Shown here one piece after another: positions 1 to 9,324 of a stretch of 64,000 bases of DNA. A program made the position numbers and the translations under genes. This DNA comes from Salegentibacter mishustinae. GTDB taxonomy: Bacteria > Bacteroidota > Bacteroidia > Flavobacteriales > Flavobacteriaceae. The stretch spans positions 1,426,001 to 1,490,000 of the forward strand of contig NZ_LLKN01000002.1 of the NCBI RefSeq assembly GCF_002900095.1, given 5' to 3'. Below the pieces are notes generated by a model. It was not told where the DNA came from. It did no database searches and was given only the letters and a program-made list of their open reading frames with translations. Position 1 is the first letter of the stretch. Each line of letters starts with the position of its first letter.

Positions 1-765
1 GAATTGGAAGCCAATAGAATAAATTACCGAGGTGAAGATGGAGTTGCAATCACCTTAAATAATCAAACTTCTACAGGCGGGGCTAATTATTATAAATATG
101 AATATGTTGAAACTTTTAAATTCAATTCAAATTATGATAAGGTAAAGGATATAATTCTCGTTGATGGCGTCCCAGTGGAAGTACCGAAACAGAAAGAAGA
201 ATATACGTGTTATCAAACGAACAATTCGCAAAAAATTATACTAGCCAATACTAATTCCCTCTCTGATGATAGTGTAAACGACTTGTTGATTAACTTTATA
301 GACTCTAAAGATCCCAGTCTTTCCAATAGGTACAGCCTTTTAATAAAGCAATATGTAATAGGCAGGGATGCCTATAATTATTATAAAATTTTAGAAGAAC
401 TTACAGGATCTGAAAACATTTTTTCTCAAACTCAACCAGGATTTTTAGAAGGAAATATTACAAATATTACTAATCCTAATGAAAAAACAATCGGTTTTTT
501 TAATGTTTCATCAGTTACTAAAAAGAGAATTTATTTTAATTATGAAGATTTTTATGATCCTGAGGGCATTAGACCTCGATTTGTACCCTTCGCCCTTTGC
601 GAAGAAACTTTACCCGGTATCGATAATTTAATAGAACAAATAGAAAGAAATGCTGTAAGATGGGCGGGAGTACTTCCAGGAGGAGGTATCCTGGTGGTAC
701 CGGCGCGCTGTGTAGATTGTACATTTTTTGGAACTAATGAAAAACCTGATTTTTGGGAGGACTAA
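1..765 (+). CDS. DUF4249 domain protein, 3' part only
   Basis: The reading frame is open from the first base, so the true start and the expected lipoprotein signal peptide lie outside the window; at least 254 residues remain. The C-terminal motif CVDCTFFGTNEKPDFWED is the typical ending of DUF4249 proteins, which in Bacteroidota are usually surface or periplasmic lipoproteins encoded beside TonB-dependent receptors. The receptor partner would therefore be expected to the left. Function is unknown for the family. It converges on the small minus-strand gene at 791. Confidence 0.75.
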   Translation, partial: ELEANRINYRGEDGVAITLNNQTSTGGANYYKYEYVETFKFNSNYDKVKDIILVDGVPVEVPKQKEEYTCYQTNNSQKIILANTNSLSDDSVNDLLINFIDSKDPSLSNRYSLLIKQYVIGRDAYNYYKILEELTGSENIFSQTQPGFLEGNITNITNPNEKTIGFFNVSSVTKKRIYFNYEDFYDPEGIRPRFVPFALCEETLPGIDNLIEQIERNAVRWAGVLPGGGILVVPARCVDCTFFGTNEKPDFWED

Positions 766-790
766 TTAAAAACTTAAAGATTATAAAAAA

Positions 791-1018
791 TTAATTTTCC
801 TCGTTCTTATGAGAGCGATCTTCGTACCAATCATCAAAGGTTCTTTCTGTTTTGTAATTATCGGTAAGAATTCTATAAACGCTATAGATCAATAAGCATT
901 GCCCAAAGAAGGTTAGATAGAAAATCAATGGGAAATTGGTATTAAAATATACGAGTATAGTAATTATTACCAATAAAATACTGGTTAGAATTAAGTATGT
1001 AATACCATTATTTTTCAT
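791..1018 (-). CDS. small two-helix membrane protein, unknown function
   Basis: A 75-residue protein starting at ATG. It has two hydrophobic stretches (about residues 7-26 and 30-50) and a charged C-terminal tail rich in D, E, R and K, so it is probably a small inner-membrane protein with a cytosolic tail. No family is recognised. Its stop lies about 25 bp from the stop of the DUF4249 gene, and beyond its start lies about 1.1 kb of apparently decayed DNA. Composition resembles real Flavobacteriaceae membrane proteins rather than an antisense artefact. Confidence 0.55.
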   Translation of the reverse strand: MKNNGITYLILTSILLVIITILVYFNTNFPLIFYLTFFGQCLLIYSVYRILTDNYKTERTFDDWYEDRSHKNEEN

Positions 1019-1392
1019 AATACTTAAATTACGAAAGAGTACCTAAAACCTGTCTTAAAATACCTATAAAATTTCGCTGTCATTAACCATTATTGGTAGA
1101 CAAAAAGCTTTTTATTTAATTTTTGTATTAAAACTTCCTGGAACTAATTCCTGAATTTCCTTAGATATAATTATTCTCGTTATACCAGTAAATTCAGTAT
1201 TTTTTGTTTTTTCTTTCCTTAAGGTGACCGATTAGGTAACTCTTAGAATGATTTAATTAGCTTTTTAAAGGCGCTTGTTTGTTCGTAAGTATAAAAACTT
1301 GGAACTACACAGGTCTTGCAGGAATTGTTTTGAAGTGTCATATTGAGCTTTTAGAAAATTCATCAAAATAGCTTTGCATATATTATTATTCA

Positions 1393-1545
1393 TTAATTCT
1401 GTGATAGATACTTAAAAAGCTTCTTTGCATTGCTGATGGCTCTATTGGCCCTAAAGCAACGATTTGAACACTGGAACTGCCATTTAGCTTTTAACCAGTA
1501 ATGATCTCTACAAAAACATTTTATGGAGGTCAAACCTGCTTCCAA
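1393..1545 (-). pseudogene. possible IS1595-type transposase fragment
   Basis: On the minus strand a short open stretch reads DHYWLKAKWQFQC followed by a second Cys and an FR-x-N-R segment, then a lysine-rich helix, before a stop. This order (aromatic pair, KWQFQC..C.FR) resembles the N-terminal zinc ribbon of IS1595-family transposases. The first Cys pair is only partly kept, the usual GT-V/I segment is lost, and no DDE domain can be followed. Terminal inverted repeats were not found. It is best read as a badly degraded insertion sequence; a chance match is possible. Confidence 0.35.
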
Positions 1546-1838
1546 TCAAAAGTTAAAACCCTTTAATATCAGAAAGTCTTGCACTGCTGAAAAGGCGAGA
1601 AATCAAATTAAGGAATTATTTCGATAAAATAAACAATAGATTCGGACAAAAAAATCTGTATTTCGTCCTAAATATTTGAATGTTAGAATCGTAAGATATA
1701 TATTTATATCACTCCAAAGCCTGATCCTTTATCTTAAATGGTCGTAACACTCCACTACTTATTATATATTTTTTAGTACAATTTTTAAAAGAAGGTGTCA
1801 GGCATAGTGCAAGTCATCATTAACTGAAACCAAAAAAT

Positions 1839-2071
1839 ATGCTTAAAATAACAATCGCATCAGTCTTGATGCTAGTAATGGTGTTTGCATTTTCAATAGA
1901 TGCAAATGCCTAAGAAGGCTATAAAATAGGGAAGATATTATGGTTCCTCCAGATTTCAACAAATTTAAAACTGTAGAAACCATCAAGCTGAAGCATAACC
2001 AAACTTATAGAGACATTCCTGGCTAAGGGATCTGTTTTTACCATGTAACCAAAGCAATAAATTTTAAATAG
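1839..2071 (+). pseudogene. remnant of a small exported protein
   Basis: An ATG at 1839 opens a 24-residue frame that is a complete-looking signal peptide (Lys near the start, hydrophobic core, ending D-A-N-A) and then stops at 1911. In another frame, from about 1940, MVPPDFNKFKTVETIKLK continues for 28 codons to a stop at 2024, and after one more stretch to 2069. A signal peptide cut off at its cleavage site, with readable protein in a shifted frame, suggests a frameshifted and decayed secreted-protein gene. The parent family is not recognised. Confidence 0.35.
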
Positions 2072-2105
2072 ATAAAAAATATCCATTAACTAAAACAAAC
2101 AAATT

Positions 2106-2534
2106 ATGTACTTAAGAAACATTCAGATTTTCGCCTTTTTGAGCTCCCTACTTTTCTTTTCAAGTCAAAATAACAGCTATTTTTCAGTAGAGGAGCTGCT
2201 TGATCCTGAACCACAACCAGTGGAATATCGGCTAGTTGTAAAAATTATCGACGATGAATGGAGGGTAGTTTTCGAAGATGATGAAACTAAAAGTGATGTC
2301 ACTTTAAGAAGAGGCGACCGGATTCGATGGGTGGTTGAGGGGTCTGATGCCTCTTTTTCGTTTCCTGAGATTCAGATTTTTGGACTTGAAACAAGAGATG
2401 TAAAAGATGGAAACCCTTTGGTGATGGCAATTTCAAGAAATGCTCCTGATGGAACATATGCCTATTCTGTATTTGTACACGAGGACATGACCTATGCTCG
2501 TGGTCAATCCCCGCCAAGAATTATCATTAGATAA
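2106..2534 (+). CDS. small exported beta-sandwich-like protein, cupredoxin-like without copper site
   Basis: A 142-residue protein with an N-terminal hydrophobic signal segment (about residues 8-20). The rest alternates short beta-type strands, with a GDRIRWVVEG turn in the middle and APDGTYAYSVFVHEDM near the end. This layout recalls the last strands of cupredoxins. However, there is no cysteine anywhere, so a type 1 copper site is impossible and the fold assignment is only an inference. It lies about 100 bp before the propeller sensor kinase and may supply a periplasmic input or partner for it. Confidence 0.6.
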   Translation: MYLRNIQIFAFLSSLLFFSSQNNSYFSVEELLDPEPQPVEYRLVVKIIDDEWRVVFEDDETKSDVTLRRGDRIRWVVEGSDASFSFPEIQIFGLETRDVKDGNPLVMAISRNAPDGTYAYSVFVHEDMTYARGQSPPRIIIR

Positions 2535-2640
2535 TAGATTCAAAAAGACTGTCTAATGCAGTAATGGATCATTGAAATATTCTCAGAAAATAGGACAATT
2601 ATTCAAAGTATCGAATTTTGATTACCTGACTCTTTTCAAT

Positions 2641-5600
2641 ATGCTAATAATAACTAAGAAATTTAATTCGATAAAGCCTGACTCTAATCGGTGTGGTATT
2701 AAGAGGAAGGCCTTTGATCTTTTCTTTCTAGTTGGCTGCAGAAAATTTGTAGGATCAATAGTAAGCTTAATCTGCCTTCTAGCGCAATTTAGCTGTCAAA
2801 ATATTGATAATAAGAGTTTCGATCAAGGTCTAAAGGATACAGCGAATATTTCAATCCCAAAAATTATTTATTTAGACAGTCTTTCTGACACCCTTCAGCC
2901 AAAAAAGATCTGGATCAAAGACAATTCTCCTCGAAAAGTCTTACCAATCCCAGGAACACAGACGGAGGCCTATACTATCCAAGATGGGCACAATGAATCT
3001 CTAACTATCTTGCCTCCACAAATTATTCAAAGGTCTTACCTAAAAAATGAAAAGGGAGAGGCTATTTTAGATGAGGAAGGCAATCATTACTACCTGGGGG
3101 ATGGTGGGATTTCCCATTTCAAAACCTTCACTACAGATGATGGCTTAAGCCTTGACAATATCACCTCCTCCTTATTAGACCAATCAGGAAATTTATGGCT
3201 TGGTACCTGGGGAGGAGGAATTTCGAAATTTGACGGTATTTCTTTTACCAATTTTACTACAGCACATGGTCTTTCCAATAATTTGATTCACTGCCTGGCA
3301 GAAGATCAGGAAGGCAACATTTGGATCGGTACAGAAGGAGGAGGGATTTCTATCTATGATGGATATACTTTCACAATTAAAAACACCTCTGATGGACTGG
3401 CAAATGACGTTATCTACGGAATCACCCAGGTCGGCAATGGAAATATCTGGATAGCTGCAGGAGAAGGAGGTGCTTCCAAATACGATGGTGAGAACTTTAC
3501 CACTTATAATCAGAATAATGGTCTCCAGGGAAATTCAATTATTAAAATCGCTGAGGATAATAATGGCTTCATCTGGTTTGCGACCGGAAGCAACGGGATT
3601 TCAAGATTTGATGGAGAATCTTTCCTTGATTTTTCCGAAAAAGATGGATTGGCAGAAAATGCCATCAATTGTATCAAGATAGATAGCTCAGGTAACATTT
3701 GGATAGGTACCAAAGGCGGTGGTATTTCAAAATATCAAGAAAGCCCTGATTTGGAGGAAAAAGGAACCTTTACGAATTTTACTACTTCTAAGGGACTTGG
3801 GCATAATGATGTGTGGGATATTGAAGAAGACCTGGAAGGTAATTTGTGGTTTGCTACAGATGGAGGTGGGGTTTCAAAATTTGATGGAGAAAAATTCACA
3901 ACCTATACTACTGCCCAAGGATTACCTGAAAATGTTGTCTATAGCATTTCGATTGATGGAAAAGGAAGTCTCTGGTTTGGAACCGCGGGTGGAGGCCTTT
4001 CACTTTACACAGGTTCTGCTTTTAACAATTTCACATCAGATTTTGGCCTGGCCAACAACAGTGTTTATGGCATCCTTGAGGATGATAGTGGCAATCTATG
4101 GTTCGGCACAGACGGGGGAGGCATTTCAAAATACAACGGCAAATCCTTTACTAATTTTACAAGTGATCAGGGACTGCCAAACCCACTGGTGATCAGTGCA
4201 CTCAAAGACAAAAAAGGCCAGCTTTGGTTTGGAACCGGTGGTGGAGGTATTGCGCTTTACAAAAAGGAATCTATTCAGAGTAAAAAACCGAGTTTTACCG
4301 TTTTTGACACTTCTAATGGTTTACCAAATGATATCATTTATGCACTCAAAGAGGATAGTCAGGGAAATATTTGGATAGGTACTATCGGGGCAGGTTTGGT
4401 AAAATTCGATTGGAATACCGAACCATCTGGCCAGTCGGGTTTTATTACATTCAATGCAGATCATGGATTGGGCAGCAATTACATTTATAGCATTCTTGAA
4501 GACCGCAAAGGAAACCTTTGGGTAGGTACTGCCGGTGGGGGTGTTTCCAAGTTTGATGGTAAATCCTTTATCAATTTCACCACTGCCCAAGGATTATCTA
4601 ATAATATTGTTTGGAGCATATTAGAAGACAAAGCAGGAAACCTGTGGTTTGCGACTCAGGGGGGAGGAGTTTCAAGGTTTGATGGACAATCTTTCAGTAG
4701 CTTCACCATAAAAGAGGGGCTGAGCGATGACACTGTATACGATCTTTTAGAAGATAAGGAAGGGAACATTTTTATCGGCTCCAATCACGGTTTTACCGTA
4801 ATTCCAGCAAAGGTAGCCACACTTCCTTTTCCTGAAATTAGTGGAAGCTTAGAATACTACAACACAGCTAATGGCTATCCGGTCAAAGATGTAAACAAAG
4901 GCATGTACCTGGACAGGTCCGGAAATATATGGGCCGGTAATGGAAGTGATAAAACGGGTTTGGTGAAATTTAATTACCAGGCTTTGAGAAAAAATCAAAA
5001 AAGACCATCTTTAAAAATCAAAAACATTGGAATAAATGAACAGCCAATTAGTTGGATTTCCCTGCAAAAGTTCAATGATGAAAATGGGGTTTCTGACTCT
5101 TTAAAATCTCTGGCTTATATCACAGATGAAGTCAGGGTATTTGGTAGAACCCTTACCGATGAGGAAAGAAAAGCCCAACAAGAAGAATTCTCTAAAGTCC
5201 AATTTTCCGAAATAACGAGGTTTGAGAATTTTCCTGAAAACCTAACACTTCCCTACTCTCAAAATCAAATTACCATAGATTTTGGGACAGATGAATTGAT
5301 AAGGCCCAATTTGATTGAATACCAATATATTCTTGAAGGTTATAGTAAAAGTTGGAGTCCTGTCATAAAAAATAGCCTCGCTACTTTTGGTAATATCGGT
5401 GAAGGTGATTACGTGTTCAAGGTAAAAGCAAGATTTAAAGGGCCTGCCAAAGGGGAGGGAAAAGAATGGTCTGAAGAAATTTTTTATAGATTTTCTGTTC
5501 TTCCCCCTTGGTACAGAACCTGGTGGGCCTATTTGATCTACTTGATACTTTTTATGGTGGTTATTAGAAGGATTCATGTATTTCAAAAAAACAGAACCAT

Positions 5601-6474
5601 CCGCAAAGAAAGGGATCGAATGCAGCAAAGAGAGCTGGAGCATGCAAAGGAAATAGAAAAGGCTTATTTAGATTTAAAAACCACTCAAGCCCAACTCATC
5701 CAACAGGAGAAACTCGCCAGCCTTGGGCAACTCACCGCAGGCATCGCCCACGAGATCAAGAATCCGCTGAATTTCGTGAACAACTTTTCGGAAGTATCTC
5801 GTGAAATGATGCAAGAAGTACGCGAAGAGATAGAAACAGTAAAAGCCTACCGCGACAGGCCTCTTCCCACGGGTTCACTAGATGAAATTTCAGCCATCCT
5901 TGACGATATCGAATCCAATCTTGAAAAAATACACCATCACGGCACCCGCGCTGATGGTATTGTGACCTCCATGTTACAGCACAGTCGTGGTGGCAGTGAT
6001 AAAATGGAACCCACAGATCTAAATGCCCTCATCAAAGAATATGTGAACCTGGCCTTTCACGGTATGCGCGCCAAGAAAAACCCAATCAATGTAGACATTG
6101 ATTTGCAACTCGACCCAAAAATCAAAACATTAGACTTAATTGAAGAAGATTTCAGCCGGGTTATTCTCAACCTAACTAACAACGCATTTGATGCCATGTG
6201 GGAAACAGCAGATCAACGACCACTAAAACTAACGGTGCGCACCAAACAAAAACTAAATGCCATTCAAATTGAAGTAGAAGATAACGGTACCGGAATTCCG
6301 GATGCAATTAAAGACAAAATTCTTCAGCCTTTTTTCACTACCAAAAAAGGAACGGAAGGCACTGGTCTGGGACTGAGTATCACCAACGATATCATTAAGG
6401 CGCATGGTGGTAAATTGGAAGTCACATCACGTGTAGGAGAGGGAACCAAATTTATGATTATCTTAGAAAGGTAA
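2641..6474 (+). CDS. two-component propeller sensor histidine kinase
   Basis: About 1277 residues from ATG 2641; the frame is open back to TTG 2572. After a hydrophobic export segment come about 14 repeats of the GNLWxGTxGGGxSKFDG type (about residues 159-780), enough for two seven-bladed propellers. A Y_Y_Y domain (about 870-955), one membrane helix rich in W, Y and L (about 960-976) and a coiled coil follow. The kinase core has the H-box AHEIKNPLNFVNN (His1037), DNGTGIP and GTGLGLSI. Unlike classic hybrid systems there is no receiver and no AraC-type output domain, so phosphate must pass to separate receivers, most simply those encoded at 7820 and 8216. The ligand is unknown. Confidence 0.9.
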   Translation: MLIITKKFNSIKPDSNRCGIKRKAFDLFFLVGCRKFVGSIVSLICLLAQFSCQNIDNKSFDQGLKDTANISIPKIIYLDSLSDTLQPKKIWIKDNSPRKVLPIPGTQTEAYTIQDGHNESLTILPPQIIQRSYLKNEKGEAILDEEGNHYYLGDGGISHFKTFTTDDGLSLDNITSSLLDQSGNLWLGTWGGGISKFDGISFTNFTTAHGLSNNLIHCLAEDQEGNIWIGTEGGGISIYDGYTFTIKNTSDGLANDVIYGITQVGNGNIWIAAGEGGASKYDGENFTTYNQNNGLQGNSIIKIAEDNNGFIWFATGSNGISRFDGESFLDFSEKDGLAENAINCIKIDSSGNIWIGTKGGGISKYQESPDLEEKGTFTNFTTSKGLGHNDVWDIEEDLEGNLWFATDGGGVSKFDGEKFTTYTTAQGLPENVVYSISIDGKGSLWFGTAGGGLSLYTGSAFNNFTSDFGLANNSVYGILEDDSGNLWFGTDGGGISKYNGKSFTNFTSDQGLPNPLVISALKDKKGQLWFGTGGGGIALYKKESIQSKKPSFTVFDTSNGLPNDIIYALKEDSQGNIWIGTIGAGLVKFDWNTEPSGQSGFITFNADHGLGSNYIYSILEDRKGNLWVGTAGGGVSKFDGKSFINFTTAQGLSNNIVWSILEDKAGNLWFATQGGGVSRFDGQSFSSFTIKEGLSDDTVYDLLEDKEGNIFIGSNHGFTVIPAKVATLPFPEISGSLEYYNTANGYPVKDVNKGMYLDRSGNIWAGNGSDKTGLVKFNYQALRKNQKRPSLKIKNIGINEQPISWISLQKFNDENGVSDSLKSLAYITDEVRVFGRTLTDEERKAQQEEFSKVQFSEITRFENFPENLTLPYSQNQITIDFGTDELIRPNLIEYQYILEGYSKSWSPVIKNSLATFGNIGEGDYVFKVKARFKGPAKGEGKEWSEEIFYRFSVLPPWYRTWWAYLIYLILFMVVIRRIHVFQKNRTIRKERDRMQQRELEHAKEIEKAYLDLKTTQAQLIQQEKLASLGQLTAGIAHEIKNPLNFVNNFSEVSREMMQEVREEIETVKAYRDRPLPTGSLDEISAILDDIESNLEKIHHHGTRADGIVTSMLQHSRGGSDKMEPTDLNALIKEYVNLAFHGMRAKKNPINVDIDLQLDPKIKTLDLIEEDFSRVILNLTNNAFDAMWETADQRPLKLTVRTKQKLNAIQIEVEDNGTGIPDAIKDKILQPFFTTKKGTEGTGLGLSITNDIIKAHGGKLEVTSRVGEGTKFMIILER

Positions 6475-6484
6475 AAAATTGCGT

Positions 6485-7810
6485 ATGGATAAAGCAATCG
6501 AAATAGAACTAAAAAAAGTTTACGATACTTGGCTTAATGCATATCTCAATGGGGATGTAAAAACTTACGATGCTTACTTTGATACCGATTATCGTTTTAT
6601 TGGTTCTGCCAACAATGAGGAGTATTTAAATCGAAAAGACACCACAAAGTTCTTTGAAGCTACGGCTCACCAATTGGCCGGAAAAACAGAATTACGAAAA
6701 AACGAAATAACCATTTCACAATATACAAATGTGTTTTTTATCACCCATTTTTTTGAAGCCTATTTTTTACATAACAGTCATTGGGAATATTATGGTAGGT
6801 TTCGGTTTAGCTCGGTAATGATCAAAACTAAGAATGGTTGGAAATTTATTTACCAACATTTTTCGATGCCAGACAACAAAGTAAATACTGGAAAAACCAT
6901 CGGCTTTGAAGCAGTTACTTCGGAAAATATGCAACTTAAAGAAGCCATTAAACGCAGAACGGTTGAATTAGAACAAAAAAATGAGCAATTACAGATTGCC
7001 TTAGAAGATTTAAGAGCCACCCAAGCCCAACTCATTCAGTCGGAAAAACTGGCCTCGTTAGGACAATTGGCTGCCGGAATTGCCCATGAGATCAAAAATC
7101 CGATGAATTTTATCAATAATTTTTCGGAGTTGAGTTTAGAATATGTAGAAGAACTAAAAGAAGCCCTTGCAAAACTCGAAAAGAATGATACCACGGCAGA
7201 AATGGGTGAATTGCTAGATAATGTATCCGAGAACCTTAAAAAGGTTCACCACCACGGCACACGGGCCGATAACATAGTAAAATCGATGTTGATGCATTCG
7301 CGTGGCGGTTCCGGCAAGTTAGAACCTACAGATTTAAATGCATTAATTAAAGAATATGTGAATTTGGCATTTCACGGTATGCGTGCCGGTAAATATGCCA
7401 TTAACGTCACCATTGACTTGAATCTTGATGAAACTGTTGGAAACGTGTCTTTAAACACTGAAGATTTTAGTCGGGTTATTTTAAACCTATGTAAAAATGC
7501 TTTTGATGCCATGCGAGCTAAAAGGCAATTATCAGAAAACGAGACTTACCAACCGGTCCTTAATATTCAAACTTATAAAGATGAAGCTCAAGTAGTGCAT
7601 GTAGTAATTCAAGACAATGGCCCGGGTATTCCAGACAGTAATAAGGAAAAACTTTTTCAGCCGTTTTTCACCACCAAAAAAGGAACCGAAGGCACCGGAT
7701 TGGGTTTGAGTATTACTCACGATATCATTACGAAACACAAGGGACGTATTGAAGTGAGTTCAGAAGAAAACAACTTTACACGCTTTCATATTTATTTACC
7801 ACAGAAATAA
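6485..7810 (+). CDS. soluble histidine kinase with N-terminal SnoaL/NTF2-like domain
   Basis: About 441 residues from ATG 6485; a TTG six bases upstream is also in frame. Residues 1-130 look like a SnoaL/NTF2-like cone domain (conserved aromatic positions, and the ending NGWKFIYQHFSMP). A coiled coil (about 145-185) and a kinase core follow: H-box AHEIKNPMNFINN (His201), DNGPGIPD and GTGLGLSI. No membrane helix or signal peptide is present, so it should act in the cytosol and sense a small molecule in the cone pocket. Its core is nearly the same as that of the kinase upstream (shared segment PTDLNALIKEYVNLAFHGMR). It starts about 10 bp after that gene. Confidence 0.88.
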   Translation: MDKAIEIELKKVYDTWLNAYLNGDVKTYDAYFDTDYRFIGSANNEEYLNRKDTTKFFEATAHQLAGKTELRKNEITISQYTNVFFITHFFEAYFLHNSHWEYYGRFRFSSVMIKTKNGWKFIYQHFSMPDNKVNTGKTIGFEAVTSENMQLKEAIKRRTVELEQKNEQLQIALEDLRATQAQLIQSEKLASLGQLAAGIAHEIKNPMNFINNFSELSLEYVEELKEALAKLEKNDTTAEMGELLDNVSENLKKVHHHGTRADNIVKSMLMHSRGGSGKLEPTDLNALIKEYVNLAFHGMRAGKYAINVTIDLNLDETVGNVSLNTEDFSRVILNLCKNAFDAMRAKRQLSENETYQPVLNIQTYKDEAQVVHVVIQDNGPGIPDSNKEKLFQPFFTTKKGTEGTGLGLSITHDIITKHKGRIEVSSEENNFTRFHIYLPQK

Positions 7811-7819
7811 AATAAAGCT

Positions 7820-8194
7820 ATGAAAATATTAGTCGTTGATGATGAAAGAGATGTAGAAATATTATTTCGTCAGAAGTTTAGAAAAGAAATTAAAAACAAA
7901 AGCTTAGAATTGGTGTTTGCTTTTTCGGGCCAGGAAGCATTGGATTTATTAGAAAAAACAGATCCACCCGAAGTGATGTATATTTTTTCAGATATCAACA
8001 TGCCAGGTATGACCGGATTAGAATTGCTTGACATAGTAAAAGCACGTTTTCCAAACATAAAAATAAGTATGATTTCGGCGTATGGTGATGCAGAGAATTA
8101 TAACAAAGCCATAGATTCTGGTGCAAAACAATTTTTTACCAAACCCATTGATTTTGTATCCTTAAAAAAAGAAATCACCAGTTTATTAAACTAA
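7820..8194 (+). CDS. single-domain response regulator (receiver only)
   Basis: A 124-residue CheY-like receiver with the acidic pair D7-D8, phospho-acceptor D58 in FSDINMPGMTG, the conserved Ser/Thr region (MISAYGD) and the switch lysine in TKPIDF. It has no output domain, so it should work as a phosphorelay intermediate, a phosphate sink, or through protein contact. It begins 9 bp after the SnoaL kinase, and that kinase or the propeller kinase is its probable donor. Confidence 0.9.
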   Translation: MKILVVDDERDVEILFRQKFRKEIKNKSLELVFAFSGQEALDLLEKTDPPEVMYIFSDINMPGMTGLELLDIVKARFPNIKISMISAYGDAENYNKAIDSGAKQFFTKPIDFVSLKKEITSLLN

Positions 8195-8215
8195 CGAACA
8201 ACAATTCAATAAGCC

Positions 8216-9259
8216 ATGAGGAACAAGATAATGGTAGTAGATGACGAAGAGGATTTAAAAGTGCTAATAAAACAGCGCTTTAGACAAAAAATTCGTCAAA
8301 ATGAATATGAATTCATATTTGCTCAAAACGGAAAGCATGCTCTTGAACAATTGCTTGATCATCCAAATGTAGACCTTATTTTGAGTGATATAAACATGCC
8401 CGAAATGGATGGTCTCACTCTTCTTACCAAACTGGCAGAGCAAAACTCCCTTATTAAATCTGTTATCGTTTCAGCCTATGGAGATATGGAAAATATCCGT
8501 ACGGCAATGAATCGTGGTGCATTTGATTTTATTACTAAACCCATAGATTTTAAGGATCTTGAAATTACTATTGAAAAAACAATAAACCACGTTACGGGAA
8601 TAAAAAAAACTTTGCAGGCTTTAAAAGAAAACAACATCCTGAAGATGTATGTTGATGAAACAGTGCTCAATTTCATGGGAGGAAAGAAAATGGAAAGCGC
8701 GCTCTTTGATAATGAAACTGTAGAGGGATCGGTCGCATTTATAGATATCTGCGGCTTCACAGCAATTACCGAAAATGAACCCGCAGATAAAGTAGTAGCT
8801 ATGCTTAATGCCTATTTTGATATCATTGTTCATGAAATTATAAAAGAAGAAGGCATCGTAGATAAATTCCTGGGAGATGCTGTTATGGCCGCGTTTAAAG
8901 GAAAATTTCATCTGGATAGGGCAATGGATGCCTGCCTCTCGATTAGAAAAGCAATTCATAAATCAGATATTTCAATTGGATCGAAAACCTACAAACCAGA
9001 AGTTTCCATTGGCATAAACAGCGGTGAGATGGTATGGGGCAACATAGGATCTGCTACATTAAGAAGACTTGATTATACAGTTATTGGGGATGCAGTAAAC
9101 GTAGCAGCCAGGTTACAGGAGGCAGCTAAAAAAGGCCAGATTCTTATAAGTCAATCCAATTATGAAAAAGTAAAGGAATCTTTTTGCTGTAATCTGGTAG
9201 CTGAAATAAAAATGAAAAATAAGGAAAAACCCCTAACTGTTTATGAAGTCCTGAGTTAA
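8216..9259 (+). CDS. receiver-class III adenylate/guanylate cyclase
   Basis: 347 residues. Residues 1-120 form a receiver with D58 in LSDINMPEMDG and the lysine in TKPIDF. A helical linker follows, then a class III cyclase domain from about residue 165. Both metal-binding aspartates are visible (FIDICGFT and DKFLGDAVMA), as is the transition-state segment VIGDAVNVAARLQ with its Asn and Arg, so the enzyme should be active. The Lys in DKFLGD fits ATP use, but cAMP versus cGMP cannot be settled by reading. Phosphorylation of D58 probably controls output. It follows the lone receiver by 21 bp. Confidence 0.9.
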   Translation: MRNKIMVVDDEEDLKVLIKQRFRQKIRQNEYEFIFAQNGKHALEQLLDHPNVDLILSDINMPEMDGLTLLTKLAEQNSLIKSVIVSAYGDMENIRTAMNRGAFDFITKPIDFKDLEITIEKTINHVTGIKKTLQALKENNILKMYVDETVLNFMGGKKMESALFDNETVEGSVAFIDICGFTAITENEPADKVVAMLNAYFDIIVHEIIKEEGIVDKFLGDAVMAAFKGKFHLDRAMDACLSIRKAIHKSDISIGSKTYKPEVSIGINSGEMVWGNIGSATLRRLDYTVIGDAVNVAARLQEAAKKGQILISQSNYEKVKESFCCNLVAEIKMKNKEKPLTVYEVLS

Positions 9260-9324
9260 GAATAATCCTTTAAAAAATAAAAAACATGCATTTTATTCTA
9301 GAAATTGAGCGACCACATTTTTAA

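Larger units (their letters stand above)
1019..2105. other. gene-poor, decayed interval
   Basis: About 1.1 kb with no intact gene: all six frames are interrupted often. Two patches look like remains of coding sequence and are listed separately: a zinc-ribbon transposase-like fragment on the minus strand (1393-1545) and an orphan signal peptide followed by broken frames on the plus strand (1839-2071). Nothing else in it was recognised. Confidence 0.6.

Noticed and set aside
3090-4800. Regular DNA repeats of about 125 bp resembling a tandem or CRISPR-like array
   Set aside because: They follow the protein frame and encode propeller blades (NLWxGTxGGG); the spacing varies and the similarity is in the protein.
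5242-5643. Long open frame on the minus strand inside the sensor kinase
   Set aside because: It is antisense to a clear Y_Y_Y and membrane region, has no recognisable domain, and fits a shadow of the real gene.
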